This document shows positions 1 to 11,464 of a DNA stretch of 64,000 bases, in pieces. Where the stretch lies: positions 58,322 to 122,321 of the forward strand of contig FWCC01000157.1 of assembly GCA_900169235.1 (NCBI GenBank), given 5' to 3'. Source of the stretch: Zarea fungicola. Taxonomy: Eukaryota > Ascomycota > Sordariomycetes > Hypocreales > Cordycipitaceae. Positions within the stretch are counted from its first letter, which is position 1; each line of letters opens with the position of its first letter. The notes beneath the pieces are model-generated. The model worked only from the letters and a program-made list of their open reading frames with translations. It was not told where the DNA came from and made no database searches. Both the position numbers and the translations under genes were made by a program.

Positions 1-834
1 GTTATATGTGACATTGTAGAGCAGGAGACCGTCGCGGTAGTTGAATCCCAAGCGGAAGCGCCACTTCTGCCACTCAACAAGGTGTCCGTCAACCTTGAAC
101 GATGGACCTTCCGGCTGCTGGACAATGTAGGGCTTGAGGTCTTGGCGGAGAGGCTCATCAAGGAGGTCATGGGCGTACTCGACAGCTTTAACGGGCTTCC
201 ACGGCTGCGTCTCAACAGTGGTGTGGTCCGCACCAGTGGGGAGGTAGTCCATGCGGACAAATTCCCTTGTGTCGGCATTGAAGACGGGTGAGAATGCGCA
301 AGGTAGAGAGTAGTGGTTGGACTGCGGGTGATCAATTGGGACAATGTACATGTAGCACTGGCACAATCGACGGGTTTCGTCAACGTCATCGCGGCCATAA
401 ATCCATGGATCGGTACAGACTGCCACGCCCTTGGGCAGCTGCATCTTCTCAATCTCGGCAATGACTTTGGGGTGCTTGAGGCATGCCTTCTCGACCTCGA
501 GCATCTCGTCGACATCGACAGGGCCTTGCACAGACTTGGGAAGCTCCTTGAGGGAGATGACAGACTTGTTCGTCAGGTTTACCAGGCCTTTGAGGAAGCT
601 GAAGGTGTCGAGGCGGTGGAAAAGGCAGAACATGACACGGGCGGGAGGCGTTGGGAGAGGCTGGCCAAGTCGTTCTGCCTCGATGTAGGGGATAACATCC
701 CGCTTGATTGGCTCGAGAATGTCGAGAGTCTTGAAGCGCAGCTGCACATCGGGAAAGGATGCCTTTAGCAGCCGGACAGCAGTGTCAATCTCATCTGGTC
801 GGAGAGGATCAAAGGGATGAGGGGCAGCAGCCAT
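1..834 (-). CDS. Copper amine oxidase, N-terminal part (cut by window edge)
   Basis: Copper- and topaquinone-dependent primary amine oxidases turn primary amines into aldehyde, ammonia and hydrogen peroxide, letting fungi use amines as nitrogen source. The frame is open without a stop from ATG at 834-832 to position 1, giving 278 residues of a protein usually near 670-700 residues. The visible part has the two N-terminal amine-oxidase domains: the start MAAAPHPFDPLRPDEI, then VMFCLFHRLDTFSFLKGLVN, then CTDPWIYGRDD and a MDYLPTGADHTT stretch, ending in FRLGFNYRDGLLLYNVTYN just before the catalytic domain. The catalytic Asp, the Tyr that becomes topaquinone and the copper His residues lie beyond the window, so activity cannot be judged. 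No intron is seen in this part. No clear peroxisomal or secretion signal shows at the N terminus. Family is sure; substrate is not known. Confidence 0.95.
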   Translation of the reverse strand, partial: MAAAPHPFDPLRPDEIDTAVRLLKASFPDVQLRFKTLDILEPIKRDVIPYIEAERLGQPLPTPPARVMFCLFHRLDTFSFLKGLVNLTNKSVISLKELPKSVQGPVDVDEMLEVEKACLKHPKVIAEIEKMQLPKGVAVCTDPWIYGRDDVDETRRLCQCYMYIVPIDHPQSNHYSLPCAFSPVFNADTREFVRMDYLPTGADHTTVETQPWKPVKAVEYAHDLLDEPLRQDLKPYIVQQPEGPSFKVDGHLVEWQKWRFRLGFNYRDGLLLYNVTYN

Positions 835-1857
835 TTTGGGTGAACTTTTTTGACTCTGGTGACGTGCTGTTCTGAAGTGTAAGTGACGACACTTTCAGTG
901 GCTAAATTGTTTGAGTGAGCGATACCATATGCTTTTTAATCTTCAAGTCACGGTCCGTATGCTCTTAAGTAGAATTCAGGCTCATGCAGGAGCGAAGAAT
1001 CTGTATGACCTGTTCACGTTTCGTCGTCGTCTCTCGAAGTGAGAGAAAACAGGCAAAGATACGACGTGATTGAGAATCACTCGATCTCAACCCAGTAAAA
1101 TGGGCCAGAGGAGCTTCACAGTTTAACAATGGTGCCCAAGCACTGTACACTTTCCATGGGGTGGTTCGGTGCAGAAGACGCCGATAAGTGCGCCACGAAC
1201 TACTTACTCGCTTAAAGACGTTACCAGACTGTTTCTGGCAACCCATGTCCGAAACAGGAAAAACATACGCCGCACATAAAATGGTTTGAACAATAGACAA
1301 TCAAAAGGCGCCTAGATTAACTGGGTCACCTGGACAAAGAATCTGCCACTGAAAATAGAGAGGGGTACATGCCTCCTCATGAAGTAATGGCTTGGCCGCC
1401 AATCTTGAACCTAAATTTCCAAAATAGGCAAAACATACGCCGAGTACCAAGAACAGCCCCAGACCCCAGATCTATCCGGCTCCACGTTTTTCAAGCCTGC
1501 GTGGAGCTTCGAGCTTCAAAGCATGATACAGATTTCGTGGCTTGGTGATATTGGCCTATTCACGGACACGACAGCTGGGCAAGGGAAGAGTTACGCGCTT
1601 CAACGGTCATCTCCGTATGATTGACAGTACCAGAAGAAAAGCCACGAGGCATGCCTGCACTTATGACGTGCCGAGAAACGCCTTCAGTACGCCCAGTCCA
1701 CATGCTGGTCATGAAATGTCATCAAATTGCCGACTACATATGATTACTGGCCCGGTTCGGACTTTGTCCAAGCCCATATTTCATTCCCATCCCATACCCC
1801 ATTCCGTATTCCCCGGGGATTCCCCATTCTCCCCCCTTCATCATAACCTCCTACTGA
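835..1857. other. Intergenic region upstream of the amine oxidase
   Basis: About 1 kb between the amine oxidase start and the 3' end of the Zn2Cys6 gene. It should hold the amine oxidase promoter. Open frames here are short and show no family motif, and I see no repeat or RNA gene. Confidence 0.6.
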
Positions 1858-3791
1858 CTAAGTAATAATCAAATCCCAATTACTCGAAGCCAGCAAAGTC
1901 CGCCAGTCAAGCGCCCGGTTGAACTGCTTTCGCTGTGTCCACACCTCCCCAAGCAGCGCTGCGGTCGACTGAATATTGCCAAACCCCACGTGCGCGTCCA
2001 GCACGCCAACGCGTTCCAGCGCGACGGCCGACTCCTCCGCACTGTCCGTCTCGCAGGCCACAATGAAGAGCAAGGGCAGCAGACCGGCTTCCTCGGGGCT
2101 GTTGCACGGCACGCGCGAAATCTCAGTCAGGCAGGCCGTTATAGAAGCTGCCTTCGCCACTGGTAGCGTCGCCTTGAGTGCAGTAAGGGCGCTGCCACAA
2201 GGGCCACCAACGTCGCCGGACTTGGTCAACAGTTGGTCGAGGACGGAGTGCAAGCATACATGAATGGCACATTCATACGCGCGAGCTACATTTTCTAGTC
2301 GTGCTGTCGTCTCCTGCGTCATACCCTCCGGGATGTAAAAGTCCTTGGCAGTTCTGGTTCCTTGTCCTAGGATCATTAATCTACAGGGCAAGTAGGTCAG
2401 TATACCGCCACAATATGATGGTGTTGCTGTTATGCATCTTACATGGATTCGACCTCGATTTGTAGTCGAAATATAGATTTCGGGTCCATCACGTCAATAT
2501 TCAGAAGAGCCATGACGCGACGGAGTAGTATAATATAGCAGCGTGAGAACCCCATGTATGGGTCTACCGGCTGCAGGATAGAGCCCACCAGCAGCGCACT
2601 ATCCTGGGCGTCTGCCAACACGTCTTCTGTGATGAGGCCCTTTTCTGTTAAGCTGGCAAGGCCCTTGTGATATGTGATACTATTCTCATAGTCAGTAAGC
2701 TGCGCAGTAATAAATCGGATCGAGGGTAAAGGGACTTGACGTACAAGCTCCGCGCAAAGTTTTGAATATCCGGAATACTAGCCTGTCCCGGATTGCTGCT
2801 CAGCATCTTCGAGAAGAACTCGATGCCGTCAAAATGCTGCCGCCAATGCGTGATGCCGTCCTTGATAATCTCATACTTGCACAAGAAAATGGACGACAGT
2901 AGCGCGACCTGCAATGACCACAAATCATTGGGCAGTGCCGTGCCGACACCAGCACTACTACTACTGCCGCTGCTGCCGCCGCTCCCGGCTCTATCCGGCA
3001 GCTGCGCGTGCGATATAAATTTCCTCATGTCCGCGAGCGCGCTCACGTAGTATTGCGTCGACTCCGTCTGGAACTGCGTGCGCATCTCGCCCTCTGCATG
3101 CCTGGAGCGGTGCAGACATGAGACCGCACATACCGTATTCAACAGCAGCGGCGAGTGCGTGACGCGCGGCACAATCAGCGTTCGTAGCGGGTTCTCGTTG
3201 CCGATGGCGTTGACCAGTAAGCCCGAGAGTCGCTCGACAAAGTACTGAAAGGGCTGCTGCGCTGGCGGCCGAATCGTCGTGTTGAACACGCTCAGATGGC
3301 TCATCTCTCGGCTCGGGCCCGGGCTACTCGGTGAGCTCCCCCTCTCGATGTGGTGTATGTTGTTATGGTTATTTTTAAATAATATCGTCGCGCTCCCTGG
3401 GGGCATGCTTCCGTCCGGGGCATCCTTCGCTCCGGTAGCCGTTATTCGTTTTCGTGCTTTCGCTGGTCGTTTCTCCTTGTCGGCCATGAATGGGGAGAAG
3501 ACCTCGGTCGGGACACATTCGAGATTTAGTCGAGCACAGGCGGCGCATCTGTAGAAAAACACAACAGTTAGCAACCTCGTTTCTTCCCGAGGAAATTTGG
3601 ATCGGGTAACCCGTACTTCGGCTTCTCTCCACTGCCTGAACGTCCGGGTTAGCATCTTCAGCCTTGTCTTGATTTTTGCTCCGAGCAAGAAGAGGGGCAA
3701 AAGGAAGGAAGTTGTTACATTTTTTATGCCGCTGTTTGCAAGTGACGCATCCTGTTCTTGTCCAGTCTGACAGTCTAATACGCTGAGGCAT
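1858..3791 (-). CDS. Zn(2)-Cys(6) transcription factor with fungal-specific regulatory domain, five exons
   Basis: A nuclear DNA-binding regulator of 561 residues in my model: exons 3791-3719, 3635-3611, 3548-2741, 2699-2443 and 2380-1858, all frames consistent. The N-terminal binuclear zinc cluster is rebuilt only after splicing: CVTCKQRHKKC is followed across the 25-nt second exon by SGEKPKYG and then CAACARLNLEC, giving C-x2-C-x6-C-x8-C-x2-C-x6-C. A basic stretch (KRPAKARKRI) follows, then a Ser/Gly-rich linker and a helical region (YHKGLASLTEKGLITEDVL, then PYMGFSRCY) typical of the Fungal_trans_2 (DUF3468) type. The 41-nt intron 3 (2740-2700, donor GTCAAG) is the weakest junction; it was chosen because it restores DYENSITYHKGLA. 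The gene is co-directional with the amine oxidase downstream. Regulatory target is unknown; the amine oxidase is a candidate by position only. Confidence 0.88.
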
Positions 3792-5200
3792 TATTCCGAA
3801 ATGCCGAGCAGCCGTGTTTTCAAGAAGCTCTTTTTTCGATGGTGATGGAGTTTATGTTGAAGACAGTGGGCCATCTAAAGAGAGATTTTGTAAGATGGGC
3901 ACTTCTGACAGGTATGCTAATAAGTGGCTAGCTACCCCACGACTCATGGTTGGGCGATGCGTGGAGCTGAATCGCTAATAACTAGTAAGCCTTCTGCCAC
4001 CCAACTCTCTTTGGTACCAAGACAGGGCGGAAGCTAATGTAATCGGAAAATCATTCAGGCTTAGTGCCTTAGAGGAAATTTGTCTCGGTAGCTGAAAGTC
4101 GCTCGCAAAAGTGGTGAGATGACGAGGCATTTTGAACTGGCATGGCAAGTGCCGAAGGGTCACATAAAGTCTATTGTTACGTCATTCATTGTCGATACTT
4201 TATGAGTGCTGAAGTTTCCAGTTAATTTAGTAAAATGAGCCATTACAATGAGCACAGAACTAACTGGACAATTCAGTTCAAGGAGTACCTGAATAGAACA
4301 GACAAGTCAGTCCAGTCTGCAACTGGGTTCCGCAATACTCAAAATTAAGAGTCTCGATATCCCCACCCGAAGAGATTGCTTACAGAGGGGCTTGTTTCCA
4401 GTTCAAGGAAAGGGTTCAAATATCCACTAGAAACTGACAGACGCAAACCTAATAATGATGCCTGACAATGCTGGTTTCAGATCTTGTTTCTATTCACTTC
4501 AGCATGAGTGCTCACTTCGGCATGAGTGCACCTCCCACCTAAAGCATAGTATGAGTGCAGCGCAGTTTTGGAAACCCACGGCTTCTAACAAAATCTTCAC
4601 ATTCAGCAAAAGGCAACCAGCGAGTCAGGGTGTCAATACTAATAGAACTGCAAATCTTCAGGCTAACGGGTGTCGCTCGGACCAGTTCCGTTCCGTGTGG
4701 TAGCATTGACCTAGTTAACTACTAGTTTTTTATAGTGCTTGTGGGGGCGAATAATGGTGGATGGAGAATTGCGGCAATATTCGCAACTAGACCCATACTT
4801 GCCAGCATATTCCAAGTCCTTTTCCCATATCAAATATGCAAGAGGACATTTCGTACTAAAGGGTCTCATAGGAGCCCTTCATTTCACTAAAATCTGCTAC
4901 AACGGACAAAAAATGAGACAGGTATCATATTTCCATCGCTACAAGGGCTACAAGCACACTCGTTGCGCCCCAAATCAAAGTGGTGGGCAAGCCATGCTGA
5001 CGCAGACGCCCACCAAGGCCTGGCCGTGCCTCGGTTAAAATAACATATGATTTCCCTTGCGCGTAACTAAACGATGACTTGGTACTAGAATTATCCTAGC
5101 TTTATGAGTGATGTTGCTCTATACCGGACTGCGACAGTCAAGGGCTTGCCGCTCTCTCTATATAGTATGTCAGATTGACTGAAATCGACTCCAAAGGAAA
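3792..5200. other. Intergenic region, promoter of the Zn2Cys6 gene
   Basis: 1.4 kb without a supported gene. Two plus-strand open frames (4455-4703 and 4739-5038) match no family motif I know and lack good context. Around 4500-4560 the octamer CATGAGTG and close variants recur three times, a weak short repeat. Confidence 0.55.
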
Positions 5201-6440
5201 CTACAGGTTTGCAGACGTCTCTCGTCCAGTTTTAAACCCCGTGACTTCGTCGGCCCTTGCCATGCAGTCTTCAAATAAGGACCAGAACCAATCGGCGTCC
5301 ATCGTCCTTGGAATGAGGACGCCCCCAGAGGTAGATTTAGAAACGACAAGCCTACCAGCGTCACTCCCTTCAAGTATCACGTCAATCTTCCACCTCTCTT
5401 TACTGCCATCATCGTAGCTTAATGTCGGCAAGGTACTGGTGTAATTCGGTAGCAGAACCGCAACAGCAAGTGGGTCATGCAAAGGCGCACCGTCCTTCAA
5501 TTCAGAATGCTTCGCGTACGAGTCTGCACAAAATTTAAGAAGCTCATAAAAGGCCTTTCGTAGTCTCGTGGGTCCATGTTTGCCTTTGCGTAGTCCTTGC
5601 ATGCGCTCGCTTGTGGCACGAACCTGGTGCGTCAAGTCCAAAGGGACAAGAACAACGTTTTCAATTAGCTGTGCATAGCTTTGCAATACGCAGCGTGCCG
5701 ACTCAGGGTCACAGGCAATGTTAAACTCGACCAGAGGATTGAACGTGCCCTGAGAAGCTGTGGCACTTGAGGAGCCCTCAGAAAAGTCGTCACCGACGAC
5801 TCCACCCATGATACTGAGGCCCTTGATGTGATAGCATACCTCGGGATATGTGGTGAAGAGAAGGGCGATATTCGTCAAAGGTCCAATTGCAACAAGCCAG
5901 GCTGTGTGTTTCGCTGTCGCCATCAACGCCTTGTGCATTTGCTCAATCGCATTGTGGTCGCTCTTTGCAGAGAAAGACGGCTCAGGCATGAGATCTGTTC
6001 CCGCCAGTCCATTGGCACCTACAATAGTTTAGCTTCAACATCTTGACAAAAAGAATCATGTACCTACCATGAAAGAATTCACCAGTGACAAGGGGTCGAC
6101 AGAATGGCTGTGATGCGCCTGCGAAGACTGGGACGTGTATCTTTTGTACCAACTCCAGCACGCTTAGTGTGTTGTAAGTTGTCTGCACCAAAGATGTGTT
6201 CCCATAGACACTGCTGATACCCAAAAGGTGCAATTCTGGATGGTACGCAGCAAGCAATATCGCACAAGCATCCTATTTCACGTCAAGTTAGGAATTTTCA
6301 CTGCACATGTGTTGGCACACTCACGTCATGGCCTATCTGACTGATTAACTACTGCCACCAAGACAAACAGATGTGGTCGAAGACCTACCAGGGTCGCAGT
6401 CTATCCATAACGGCGTCTTTCCACTTGCCGAGTCACCCAT
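5201..6440 (-). CDS. Inosine-uridine preferring nucleoside hydrolase, four exons including an 8-nt microexon
   Basis: Hydrolyses the N-glycosidic bond of ribonucleosides to free base and ribose, a salvage and nitrogen-scavenging step. Exons 6440-6389, 6332-6325, 6272-6068 and 6018-5201 give 360 residues, near the usual family length. The calcium-binding signature is split over three exons: WIDCDPG ends exon 1, the microexon supplies G-H-D, and exon 3 begins D-A-C-A-I-L-L, rebuilding DCDPGHDDA. Further family motifs are GISSVYGNTSL, VFAGASQPF, HGANGLAGTDLMPEP, VAIGPLTNIALL, GLSIMGGVV, FNIACDPESA, and near the C terminus HDPLAVAVLLP with the conserved His-Asp. Start at 6440 places the signature at residue ~12, as is usual; an in-frame codon upstream at 6590 is a less likely start. 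The NCS1 permease ten kilobases away could handle the released base, which is inference. Confidence 0.93.
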
Positions 6441-7615
6441 TTCCAATCCGAACGCGGCGAGGTTTTTTTGCTTATCAGCCAGTATTCTAGCTTGCACGCA
6501 ATACAGCCAGCCACCTTTAAATAACAGGCTCAGCTGTCTTGAAGCGGGTGAACGAGGTTGTGGAGTTTGGGGGTTCCTCGGAGGCGACACACGTCACAGG
6601 CAGATTTGGGGGTATGTTGCTTGGGGTAAGCCGCTTTTTGGGGGTGTTGAATGAGCGTGAAGACATTATCGCAGTCTTTCCAGCGGCCCTTGCCGGCGCC
6701 AGCGGGGCGATTGAAGACACCGTATCATAATAGAGAGGAGGAAGAAGATAGCAAACTACGCTACATACTATTTTTGCCGGGAAGCGCAAAGCATCTTGTT
6801 CTGGCTGTTTGGTCTGCGCTTATGCCGCCCCTGTGTGATACTGTTCCCAACGCCACTAAAAATCAAGCTACTTCACCAACTGATCAGAAGCTGCTAGGGT
6901 GGTTGGTTGTTAATGATATGTCTACAGGATAGATTTACATGGCGTAAAGAATCAGAGAAGACTCTACGTTGTGTTAATTTTCTGTTCTGACCAATGTGTA
7001 TAGACCCTTCTGTAACCGATGGCCCATGGGTGTACTCTAGAGCATAATTGTACATCCCTCAGGATTCAACTCTCCACGGCAATACATTTTCTCTTAGTCG
7101 CGGGCGACTCTCTTCAAACTTTTCTAGTCTCAACTTGTTTCATGTCTCTTGATACTTCAAAGAAAAAGTTAATCTGACATGATTTTAGTTGAAGCTGGAA
7201 AGAATTATCATCAGTGCTTGAGATCTAAGATACAAATGAGTGCGCGATTCTTTGTTAGTGGATTCCTGTAACTGTCGGGGTTTCAGCCAACCATGAACTC
7301 GCCAAACCCTTTTTAAAAGAAAAAAAAAATGAAATAAAAGAAAATGAAAAGAAAAGAAAATAAGAAAGAAGAATCACTCGGGGCCCTATTGACAATGCCA
7401 TTTCCCAGGCGGGCACTAGTTTGCTTGGGGTTCAGATTGATTGTCTTGCAGGTCCCCAGCGTACATATACCTCCTTCATGAAGGTCGACTTCATCATGTT
7501 ATTGAGATTCACCATTGCTCTTTTACAGAGTGTTTCTATTAGTGTAACGGTTTGTTAGTGAAGTCGTGCTCACTATAAAACTTATATTGAATCCTCGTCG
7601 GCTGTCAGACAAATC
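6441..7615. other. Intergenic region upstream of the nucleoside hydrolase
   Basis: 1.2 kb with no supported gene. It holds a purine-rich A/G tract at about 7318-7371, likely slippage sequence. Should contain the nucleoside hydrolase promoter and the 3' end of the dehydrogenase transcript. Confidence 0.55.
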
Positions 7616-8534
7616 TTAAGCAAGACCGAATGCCTTGGCAAAATGCATTACACTGTCTTCACCCATCCAACGCTGCTCCTCGTCCAAATAAGGCACAGGC
7701 GAACGCATATGTCGGTGATTAGGCGAAATCTCCATGACTTGACCCGACATGCCCGTCGTGTCGTCAAGAAACCCGTCATACGCAGCCATCATTTGCTCCA
7801 TTGGCGTTACATACTGTTTGGGCACAACGCCAACCACTGGCGCCGTAATGCCACTATCCACAAAGCCTGGACATATGCAGTTGACATGAATCCCGTCCGC
7901 CGTTAAATTGGGGGCAATGCTTCTGGTATATCCAATTACCTATCGTAGAAAAAAGTTAGATCCAACAAAACAGGATTTCTTGAACGATTTTCTTTTCTCG
8001 TCCCCAACGTACCGCATGCTTTGAAGCACAATAGACAGGATGGGATGGCATCGGGTAAAGACCAGCCCCCGATGATGTCAAAATGGCGAGGGCAGGCTTG
8101 GCTGCGTCGTCGCCGCTCTTGTGACCTAAGCGAACATAATGCGCGAATAGCTGGAGCGAGTAGATCTCACCAAGGATATTGACTGAGATGGCGTCCGTGT
8201 TGGGCTTCTCCAGAGCCCCCGTATTCTCGGTGGCCTTACCCAGCAGCATCTCCATCGAGCCGGGTGGATCAGGCGTACCGGCGTTGGCGGCGAGAAATGA
8301 CAGCGTATCGCCAGCGGCCCATTCCTGTGTCCGCTTGAACAGATTGTGTTGATCTTCCCAGGAGCTCACATCAGTTTTGACAAAGAGGAGATCTGTTTCG
8401 CCAATGTCGTCCGTCATGGGATAGTCACCTATGTCGGCTGCAACGACACGCCAGTTCTTCTCGAGGAGGTGTCGGGTAAGAGCCAGTCCTATACCAGAGC
8501 TGGCGCCAGTGACGACGGCTACTTTGCGTGGCAT
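7616..8534 (-). CDS. Short-chain dehydrogenase/reductase (classical SDR), two exons
   Basis: NAD(P)-dependent oxidoreductase of 281 residues; exons 8534-8013 and 7939-7616, intron of 73 nt with phase 0. The Rossmann glycine motif TGASSGIG sits at residues 9-16, the NAG motif at 84-86, the structural Asn in SVN near 119, Ser in LTSSGAG near 154, and the catalytic pair YCASK at 168-172, which is two codons before the intron. After the splice the frame continues VIGYTRSIAPNLTADGIHVN and ICPGFVDSGI, the usual SDR region after the active site. Asp at residue 34 (VVAADIGD) ends the second strand and points to NAD rather than NADP. The fold resembles the 15-hydroxyprostaglandin dehydrogenase-like group of fungal SDRs. 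Substrate cannot be read from sequence. Confidence 0.92.
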
Positions 8535-9249
8535 GTCTAAGGGTAGGGCTGGCAGAAGAGAAGAAGAATTCTTTAAAGTGCAAAGTTAAGTCTTCAGGCA
8601 GATGCGGTTGGCTAGAAGCAGTCGTCATTATTTATACTTTTCCGTAAAATGGCAATCGGCGCGGATACAGAGTCCGGAAGATACACTGAAGACACATGGC
8701 ATCTTTTTTTTTTTTTTTGCCTCGGTGTCGAATAGGCGCCTACGAACGCGCAAGTACAATGAGCAAGTGACAGTTTCTATACAAGCTTAGCAATTTATTA
8801 CCATATATGAACAATCTGACTCGTCGGCAGTCTGCCCTATAGACCGAGTACACATTTTTGCTCTGGTTGCCAAGCATCGGCAGCAACTTGGATGGCTAAT
8901 AAATCTGACTCGACACTGACTCGGCAGACTGGCGTGGATCGCTGGCGCCGCCACAGCTTACTCGACCCTACTTGACCGACAGTGGACAGGATCTTTTTGC
9001 AATCTCATTGTAACAAAATTACAATGTATAACAAGTGGTTGTCTGTCCAGTTAATAATTGTATTAAGACACAGCTATTGCATTCATGCCCATTTGAGGGT
9101 AGCGCAACGGCTGTGATCCGACAGCGCCGCCTCCGTCTCCAAGCACAATACACTTTATAACACTCATCACAAAAGATTTGAGACGTAAAATCATTATTTA
9201 CCGGCGGCGGCCGTCACTGTTCAGTTCATTTCCGGGCCCGATTTTCCTA
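8535..9249. other. Intergenic region between dehydrogenase and bZIP gene
   Basis: 0.7 kb without a gene. A short inverted repeat (8-bp arms at 9006-9013 and 9019-9026) and a poly-T run near 8706-8720 are the only structures seen. It holds the dehydrogenase promoter. Confidence 0.5.
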
Positions 9250-10552
9250 TTAGTGTTGTATGACGGCCGTTAAACCGTACTCATCATCCGGTACCCGTTC
9301 GCAGTCCCACGAGTATGAGGTCGTTGGCGCCTGCAGCGCCATTGGTATGCTTCCTACAACAGGACAATCTCCATGAAATGCCGGATATCTACTCAAGAAT
9401 TCATAATCCATGCGATGGCTACGAACATCATTCCAACAAGTTATGAAACTGTCTGTGAATGTGTATAGCGGAGTGCTGGGGACTTTTGTAAATGCGGCCT
9501 GTGTAGAAGTCGGCCAGGCAAACTTGTATGATTGGATGTACAGTTTGGCGAACTCATTCGACGTATACTGGCCATGTTGAAAGACCATGCGCTCACGGAA
9601 ACCAGGCCTGACCGGTGGAGTAAGTGGACAGGGCTTTTGTAATGACGGAGCGCCAACGTACCAGACGAACGTGTCGACAATTTTTGGGTGAGGAACAGAC
9701 AACTGTGAGGGTCTGTCAAGAGCACATTGTTAACAAGTCATTCCTCTGGGGTTTTGAATTGGCGTCCCCATCTTACCGAGGCCACAAGTGAGAGGGTAGT
9801 TGTGACATGACATCTGGGCTGTGCTGACTCTATCCAGGAATTTAATTAGTTGACTTTTATCCCTGTTTGTTCCAGCTCTGTAAACCGACCCGTAGGAGCA
9901 TTGCAATTATTCGTAGCGCAGATAGACGCTCAATTACGCCACTGTGTAGCAGAATAGCTTCATCCGCATGCCTCAACGCTTTCCAGACACCATCTGACTT
10001 GAAGATGCTGAAAACTTGGTCCCAACCATGAAGCACTGCCGAAATGATGATATGCGTGTCAAAGTCTGCCGCCGACGGTAGAGGAAGCACGTCACTTGAA
10101 GTATGGTCTGCCTGCGAGACTACTTCTTCATATTTACATTCCAGGTTTTCCCAGATACTCTCTGGGGTTCCCCGTGCTTGCCTCAGGGCCACCGGTAGAG
10201 TAGGGCTCCTCGGAACGAGCACGGATGATTCGTCATCTGAACGCTGGGAAAACCCACCATCTATAAAATTGACGCTTGGCTCTGCCGAGTTCGGCGAGGC
10301 AAGGACCGGGCCTTTTGATGTGGTTGGACCAGTTGCCGCATTTGCCGCCGAGGCAGCCTTCCCGGCCTCAATTACGTCAACACGCTCTTGCAGCTTGGAC
10401 AAGAGCTCCCTGTCTCTCTGGCGCTTTCGTCGCTGGTACATTCTGTCTTTTAAACGCTTTCGCTCCCGTTCTTGATCCTCAATGCAAGGCTGTGTGTCTT
10501 GAGATTTGCTCATATTGGTTTGTTGGTGTTTTTCTGACGTTGAAGTAGACAT
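9250..10552 (-). CDS. bZIP-type transcription factor with DUF3425 domain, three exons
   Basis: A nuclear regulator of 392 residues in my model: exons 10552-9890, 9829-9777 and 9712-9250. The N-terminal basic region ERERKRLKDRMYQRRKRQRD is followed by a short leucine-zipper-like stretch (LLSKLQERVDVIE), a degenerate bZIP of the fungal DUF3425 type. The C-terminal half has the DUF3425 pattern: SAVLHGWDQVFSIF, helices around residues 190-220, then after splicing LPSHLWPRPSQLSVPHPKIVD and FVWYVGAP. The last intron (9776-9713) is firm because it joins PR to PSQL; the first intron (9889-9830, donor GTCGGT) is less sure and its ends may shift by a few codons. The gene is divergent from the C2H2 regulator with a shared 0.9 kb promoter. 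Target genes are unknown. Confidence 0.82.
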
Positions 10553-11464
10553 TGAGACTGAGCAGTTGTCAAGCGGGTTGCGACAATGTTGCGATCAGAG
10601 ATGGTATTCTGTCTTTTGCTTCGTCACGACCAACTAGCGCAATAAGGCTAGCGTAGTAAAAATTCACCAACTGCACGAAAATAGGATACAAGTTTCAACG
10701 ATAGTAGAGCTTTGCCTGGCCCAATGACGCTAGGTAACAGGTGTCGCGAGGATTACTTAACAGAAAACGGAAAGGACCGTGATGCATAGTTCAAGCTGTA
10801 CGAAGATCCGAAGAGTGCTTTTGATGGGGTGGATAGGAGATTTTCCAGGCCAGCTTCCAGGGAAGTTCACTTAATGCCCTTTAAAAAGTCAAGTGGCCTC
10901 AACCTTTGCTTCGGTTGTCACGCCAGCGTTTCTTTACCAGGTGTGCAACTGCCGACGTGGAAGGTGTGAACAGAATGCTAGGAGCTGTTCAGACGCTTGC
11001 GTACTGTCGACTGAGGGTACTTAAAGGGCGGCATTCGAACCAAGCTACTGTGCTACATAGTACAAGTCGTGCTTTTTTGGCATGTTAAAAGTTCTGAAAT
11101 TGAGGCTGATTTCCTTCCCTCACATAGTGCGCTTGCATAGATGCAGTCAATCTTTGAGCAGAGTTCCATCAGTGTATTAAGATGCAGATTTGAATCCGGC
11201 AGATGCCGGGTCGACGCCTGAAATTGGTTCCCACGAGTCTCGAACACGCTAAAACAAGCCAAACCCAAGGCCAATTTCGCAGCCCTGTGCCGGTCTCAGA
11301 GGCTCAGACTCTAGTAGTTAGCTTAGTTAACCAACTGGCAGTTGGTAGAGCTCAACTCGTTCCCCGTAGACATAATCGGGACCCGCCGCCCATCAAACCC
11401 CCATTAAACCCCCATGAACCCCCAAATTCCTGGCCGCGATTCATCTCACTCATGGTAGCCCAGA
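10553..11464. promoter_or_regulatory. Shared divergent promoter region of two regulators
   Basis: 0.9 kb between the start of the bZIP gene (minus) and the C2H2 gene (plus). No coding sequence is supported here. Both genes must be driven from this interval, so shared control is possible. I see no specific operator that I can name with confidence. Confidence 0.5.

Noticed and set aside
313..768. 151-codon plus-strand frame
   Set aside because: Antisense to the copper amine oxidase, whose minus-strand frame has clear family motifs.
4455..5038. Two plus-strand frames of 82 and 99 codons
   Set aside because: No homology seen, no signal peptide, weak starts; kept as intergenic.
11024..11045. GGTTCGAATGC on the minus strand, like a tRNA B box
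   Set aside because: No matching acceptor stem, A box or anticodon arm could be folded around it.
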